From contig JACKLR010000003.1 in assembly GCA_024235795.1 (NCBI GenBank), positions 434,001 through 498,000 of the forward strand: a stretch of 64,000 nt of DNA, read 5' to 3'. Origin of the DNA: Burkholderiales bacterium (GTDB lineage Bacteria; Pseudomonadota; Gammaproteobacteria; Burkholderiales; Nitrosomonadaceae). The notes under the pieces are model-generated. The model ran no database searches. It had not been told where the DNA came from and worked only from the letters and a program-made list of their open reading frames with translations. Made by a program: the position numbers and the translations under genes. Below are positions 60,764-64,000 of the stretch, piece after piece. Each line of letters begins with the position of its first letter. Positions within the stretch are counted from its first letter, which is position 1.

Positions 60764-61522
60764 TTATTCTTCTTGTTCTGCCTGTGCCAGAGGTTTGCTG
60801 AAGAATTTTAGTTCGTCGCGTAAATTGGCATGCAAGACCCACGGACCGATGGTCATATGAATTCCGGCCAATAATGTCTCATCACATTGAAATTCAATCG
60901 CTGTTTTCTTATTGACCAGCCCGGACAACGCATCGGACAACGCTTCCCGGTGCCTATCGGCTAAAGGAAACGCACTTTGCACGATAATCTGTGCGGCTGG
61001 TGCGGCGGCAGCCTCGGCGATTGCGCGTTTGTCTGCTTCGTTCAGACTGGACAAGTCCTCAATTAGAAGCTCAAACAAATGTGTTTCCAGTTCGGGGGTC
61101 GCCACCCGGGTCAACAGTTTGCTGGCAAATGCGACACCCTGCGCGATGGCTTTTTCCTCAATCATTTTTTCATAATCACATCGACAGCGTTCATCCAGAA
61201 TTCGGCGCCGCTCGGTTTCCTCGTCAATTTTTTGCGTGATTTCCGCCAGTTTGCGTTCGCGTAACTCGGCCAGTTCAGCCACCAACTGCGCATGGGCAGT
61301 TTCTTTTTCATTTTCCCACTCGACCAGAAACTGTTCGTTTTTTTGTTTAAGCGCTTTGGCTTCTTCCTCGATGCGTTTGGCATCCGCTAAGGCCTGATCG
61401 ATACCAGTACGGCGCTCGTCGATAATGTCCAATACTGGTTGATACAAAAACCGCTTTAAGATCCAGATAAGGATCAGAAAATTGATAATCTCAAGTAGAA
61501 AGGTGGTCCAGTCGAAATCCAC
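60764..61522 (-). CDS. atpF: N-ATPase b subunit with delta-like C-terminus
   Basis: 252 residues. One N-terminal membrane helix (about 8-28), a long coiled coil (about 30-160) rich in Glu, Lys and Arg, then a folded tail (about 165-245: AQIIVQSAFPLADRHREAL, ETLLAGIHMTIGPWVLHANL) like the delta (OSCP) subunit. There is no separate atpH here, as expected for N-ATPases that fuse b and delta functions. It forms the peripheral stalk. Confidence 0.9.
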   Translation of the reverse strand: MDFDWTTFLLEIINFLILIWILKRFLYQPVLDIIDERRTGIDQALADAKRIEEEAKALKQKNEQFLVEWENEKETAHAQLVAELAELRERKLAEITQKIDEETERRRILDERCRCDYEKMIEEKAIAQGVAFASKLLTRVATPELETHLFELLIEDLSSLNEADKRAIAEAAAAPAAQIIVQSAFPLADRHREALSDALSGLVNKKTAIEFQCDETLLAGIHMTIGPWVLHANLRDELKFFSKPLAQAEQEE

Positions 61523-61558
61523 GCGCCGTTTCCGTTTAGTGATCGATGTTAATAATTC

Positions 61559-61825
61559 TTATTGAACAAGATATTCCAGCAAGGGATTGCGGAACAAGAT
61601 AATCAATACAATGACAAGCACATAAATAGCCAGCGATTCAATCATGGCCAGACCGATAAATAACGTGCGCATGACTGATTTTTCCGCCTCGGGCTGACGC
61701 GCCAGTGCATCAAGCGCCTGACTGATTGCGCGTCCCATGGCCAGCGCCGGAAACATCATGCCGATTGCGACAGCCAGCGCAGCGCATACAGTCGATAAAA
61801 TTGTAAACCAGGTCATGTCGCTCAT
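61559..61825 (-). CDS. atpE: N-ATPase c subunit (ion-binding ring)
   Basis: 88 residues with two membrane helices. The connecting loop is ALARQPEAEKS. The carboxylate site reads MIESLAIYVLVI: Glu, Ser and Tyr stand where the Na+-binding subunits have E65, S66, Y70, but the position of T67 is Leu and that of Q32 (first helix) is Met. So ion preference cannot be called by eye; the site retains some, not all, Na+ ligands. It overlaps atpB by 4 bases. Confidence 0.9.
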   Translation of the reverse strand: MSDMTWFTILSTVCAALAVAIGMMFPALAMGRAISQALDALARQPEAEKSVMRTLFIGLAMIESLAIYVLVIVLIILFRNPLLEYLVQ

Positions 61826-62493
61826 AGCTGTTTTCCTTTTTCACTTTGCTGAGATTGCATCGCGCCAGCAACATAAATCAATGCCAGCATTCCGAAAATA
61901 TATGCCTGAACCAATGCTTCAACGATATGCAACATCAATAAGGGTATTGGCACCAGTAGGCCCGCCACCAGTAAAACCAGCAACGCCACCAGTTCCAGAC
62001 TCATGATATTACCAAACAGGCGTACAGCCAAAGCGATTGTTCTTGTTACTTCACTGATCAAATGAAATGGCAGTAATAGCGGCGTGGGGCTCAGGTAATG
62101 CTTAAAGTAACGCATGCCGCTTTGGCGAATACCAAACCAGTGTACGGACAAAAAAACCAGAATGGCCAGACCTGCGGTCACTGACAGATTTCCCGTCGGC
62201 GAATGCAATTGTGGGATCAGGCCGGTCAGATTGGCAATTACAATATAAATCCAGAGTGTGGCGATAAAAGGCAAGAGTTGTCGCGCCTGTCCGGGCAACA
62301 CTGCCGCTATGCCGGCTTCCATGGTTGAGACAATGCCTTCGAGTGCTGTTTGCAGCGAACCGGGTTTCAGGGACAGGCTGCGCGTTACAAACCAGCTCAA
62401 TACGCCCAACACCAGCATAATTCCCCATGTGGTAATTACAATGGCGGTGATTCCTATTGGGCCGATATAAAATACGATTGCGTTTTCTTCCAT
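61822..62493 (-). CDS. atpB: N-ATPase a subunit
   Basis: 223 residues, five or six helices. The key arginine is in the EVTRTIALAVRLFGNIMSLE segment (LAVRLFGN), which faces the c ring, and a late segment (LVQAYIFGMLALIYVAGA) lines the ion channel. ATG overlaps the stop of the preceding atpQ by one base. The shortness relative to the main F-type a subunit (about 270) is normal for N-ATPases. Confidence 0.92.
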   Translation of the reverse strand: MEENAIVFYIGPIGITAIVITTWGIMLVLGVLSWFVTRSLSLKPGSLQTALEGIVSTMEAGIAAVLPGQARQLLPFIATLWIYIVIANLTGLIPQLHSPTGNLSVTAGLAILVFLSVHWFGIRQSGMRYFKHYLSPTPLLLPFHLISEVTRTIALAVRLFGNIMSLELVALLVLLVAGLLVPIPLLMLHIVEALVQAYIFGMLALIYVAGAMQSQQSEKGKQL

Positions 62494-62777
62494 TAGTCAT
62501 GCTCCCGCACGAACAGATAGACATTGATAAAGCCTATAACGAGGCCCACAACCAGCAAACCGATAGTCCAGTGTATTGAATAGTCGTCAGTCTGGTCGTC
62601 CAGCCAGTTACCCAGATATAAGCCCGCGATAACCGGTAAAACAAACAGCAGCGAAAGCGTTCCCATAAATATCGATTGCGCAAGCAGTGTAGGACGCTCC
62701 GCTTCAGCTTTCCGCATGCGTTTAATTTGTTTTTCAACAGACTTGCGTAACTGCTTATCATCCATTACAGTCTCCAT
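62493..62777 (-). CDS. atpQ: AtpQ-like subunit (AtpZ/AtpI family)
   Basis: 94 residues. Charged N-terminus (KSVEKQIKRMRKAEAERP), two helices (about 30-55 and 65-88) and the GLYLGNWLDDQTDD loop of AtpI/AtpZ-type assembly proteins. In described N-ATPase operons the order is D-C-Q-R-B-E-F-A-G; here the next gene is atpB, with no room for atpR. Its role is probably in ring assembly or Mg2+/ion handling. Confidence 0.8.
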   Translation of the reverse strand: METVMDDKQLRKSVEKQIKRMRKAEAERPTLLAQSIFMGTLSLLFVLPVIAGLYLGNWLDDQTDDYSIHWTIGLLVVGLVIGFINVYLFVREHD

Positions 62778-62789
62778 CGCAGATAACTG

Positions 62790-63197
62790 TTATAAGTGAA
62801 TCCCGCTTCTCTGCATCTGCCACAATCGTCGAAACATTTCCTGCTCCAGATGACTCAGGCTTTCTTTGATTTCTCGCAATGACTCCTCTTCCGTCAGCAA
62901 TTGCTGCATTAATCCAGTGCTGATTCGCTGATAATCGCTGTCACAAAGAAAACGGCGTGAACTGATATACAGATTGTTATTCAGAAAATAAAGGATACCG
63001 CCGGGAAATGCAAGATAATACCAGTCGCCGCTTTGTGTTTGGTAACGCGCCAGACCATAATTGAGCGCAGTCATCATACGCGCATGTCCGGCAAGAATTC
63101 CAAAACTGCCTGAAGAATCCGCACCGATAAAACTGGTTACATGTTCAACCGGAATATATTGTGTCGCACTTTGCATGTGTAATGTAAATGTTTTCAT
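62790..63197 (-). CDS. atpC: N-ATPase epsilon subunit
   Basis: 135 residues from ATG 63197, which overlaps the atpD stop (ATGA). A longer frame to 63278 lies within atpD and is not likely. The beta-sandwich (VTSFIGADSSGSFGILAGHARMMTAL, in pieces) and C-terminal helices (LLTEEESLREIKESLSHLEQ) match epsilon subunits. It couples the head to the c ring and may inhibit ATP hydrolysis. Confidence 0.88.
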   Translation of the reverse strand: MKTFTLHMQSATQYIPVEHVTSFIGADSSGSFGILAGHARMMTALNYGLARYQTQSGDWYYLAFPGGILYFLNNNLYISSRRFLCDSDYQRISTGLMQQLLTEEESLREIKESLSHLEQEMFRRLWQMQRSGIHL

Positions 63198-64000
63198 GCC
63201 ACTGCATCCATGGTGCCACGCATATAGCAGCGTTCTTCCGGCACGGAATCGTAATCCCCCCGCAAAAATGCTTCGCAATCTGTCAATGTTTGTTCAAGTT
63301 TAACTGAAACACCCTGAATGCCACTAGAGGAACTCATGACATGAAATGGTTGTGTCAGATAACGTTGCAGTTTTCGCGCCCGCATGACAATGCGCTGATC
63401 TTTTTCCGATAAAGCTTCCATTCCCAGCATGGCAATCATATCCTCAAGCTCCTGATAACGCGCCAAATGCTCGCGCACGCGTTCCGCCACGCCATAGTGC
63501 CGATCGCCGAGGAATACGCGATCCATCATTTTGCTGGAAGATTGCAGCGGATCGACGGTTGGGTAAATGCCCTTGGCGGCCTGCGTACGCGAGAGAATTA
63601 CGGTGGTGTCGAGATGGGACAAAATTGTGCTGACAGCGGGATCAGTCATGTCATCCGCAGGGACGTAAACGGCCTCCACGGCAGTGATATTGCCGCTGCG
63701 GGTGGAAATAATGCGTTCCTGTAATTCAGCGACTTCGCTCATCAGCGTGGGTTGATAACCGACTGTTGCCGGCATGCGTCCAAGCAATCCCGAGATTTCA
63801 CTTCCGGCCTGCACAAAACGAAAAACATTGTCCATAAGCAGCAAAACTTCTTTGTGCATGGAATCCCGCAGATACTCGGCATACGTCAATGCGGACAATC
63901 CCACTCGAAACCGCACGCCCGGCGATTCATCCATTTGTCCATACAGCATTAATGTTTGCGGCATCACGCCCGCTTCACGCATTTCGTGCCAGAGCTCATG
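63194..64000 (-). CDS. atpD: N-ATPase beta subunit, C-terminal part (gene runs off window)
   Basis: 269 residues of the C-terminal half are seen. Pieces such as LYGQMDESPGVRFRVG, LLLMDNVFRFVQAG, LLGRMPATVGYQPTL, VYVPADDMTDPAVST and MLGMEALSEKD are typical of the catalytic beta subunit. The frame continues beyond 64000; the P-loop lies outside. It is the first gene of the N-ATPase operon in this window and overlaps atpC by 4 bases. Whether genes lie upstream cannot be seen. Confidence 0.93.
   Translation of the reverse strand, partial: HELWHEMREAGVMPQTLMLYGQMDESPGVRFRVGLSALTYAEYLRDSMHKEVLLLMDNVFRFVQAGSEISGLLGRMPATVGYQPTLMSEVAELQERIISTRSGNITAVEAVYVPADDMTDPAVSTILSHLDTTVILSRTQAAKGIYPTVDPLQSSSKMMDRVFLGDRHYGVAERVREHLARYQELEDMIAMLGMEALSEKDQRIVMRARKLQRYLTQPFHVMSSSSGIQGVSVKLEQTLTDCEAFLRGDYDSVPEERCYMRGTMDAVA

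Noticed and set aside
1..64000. CRISPR arrays, rRNA and tRNA genes
   Set aside because: No regularly spaced direct repeats with unique spacers were seen (the octamer and 17-18 bp repeats are contiguous), and no rRNA or tRNA-like segments were recognised by eye.

Overview
The window reads as a chromosomal segment of an autotrophic ammonia-oxidising betaproteobacterium, most likely Nitrosomonas or a close relative. I infer this from the protein families and gene orders; no search was possible. Supporting signs are a Calvin/glycolysis cluster (tkt-gap-pgk-pyk-fba), a PPi-dependent phosphofructokinase beside a proton-pumping pyrophosphatase, the betaproteobacterial order def-fmt-rsmB-DUF4390-ntrY-ntrX, and an N-type ATPase operon. 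No rRNA, tRNA or CRISPR array was recognised.

Layout. 1-3.6 kb: a redoxin fragment, rsmE, argA, yggX and a CYTH phosphatase. 3.6-10.7 kb (minus): fba, pyk, pgk, gap, tkt. 11.2-15.7 kb (minus): lapA-like, ihfB, rpsA, cmk, aroA. 16-22.2 kb: a small membrane protein, topB, smg, dprA, a possible 250-bp inserted element and a LysM protein. 22.3-29.2 kb (plus): def, fmt, rsmB, DUF4390, ntrY, ntrX, closed by a strong terminator. 29.3-33.6 kb (minus): hppA, pfp, adk, a pyrophosphate/adenylate energy group. 33.9-38.4 kb (plus): recA, recX, a small secreted protein and alaS.

38.4-53.3 kb is an accessory, partly decayed region. It holds an antitoxin with a frameshifted ParE-type toxin, an integron-cassette-like gene, two scrambled acnA remnants, an IS110-family element with a candidate bridge-RNA region, and a displaced fragment of alaS. 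It also holds a frameshifted DUF4157 (eCIS-associated) metallopeptidase-like gene, a SWIM/SNF2 helicase and several copies of a dispersed repeat. Next come a decayed partial copy of the DUF502 gene and a 429-residue protein whose N-terminus resembles eCIS cargo and whose C-terminus carries inositol-polyphosphate-kinase-like motifs. The intact DUF502 gene, a TetR/AhpD-like pair with a clear operator, and two TetR gene remnants follow. Decayed pieces of neighbouring core genes lie beside both eCIS-type genes, which suggests repeated acquisition or recombination events.

53.4-64 kb: a di-haem cytochrome c peroxidase-like protein; a YeiH-type exporter grouped with a 43-residue membrane peptide, a universal stress protein and a membrane-anchored protein; then a minus-strand N-ATPase operon (atpD partial, C, Q, B, E, F, A, G) that runs off the right edge. 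It has no atpR between atpQ and atpB, and its b subunit is fused to a delta-like domain.

The most unusual observations are the eCIS-cargo/IPK-like fusion, the partial gene copies beside eCIS-type genes, an apparent AUC start codon for adk, an NtrX without a functional-looking ATPase domain, and the integron-like cassette.
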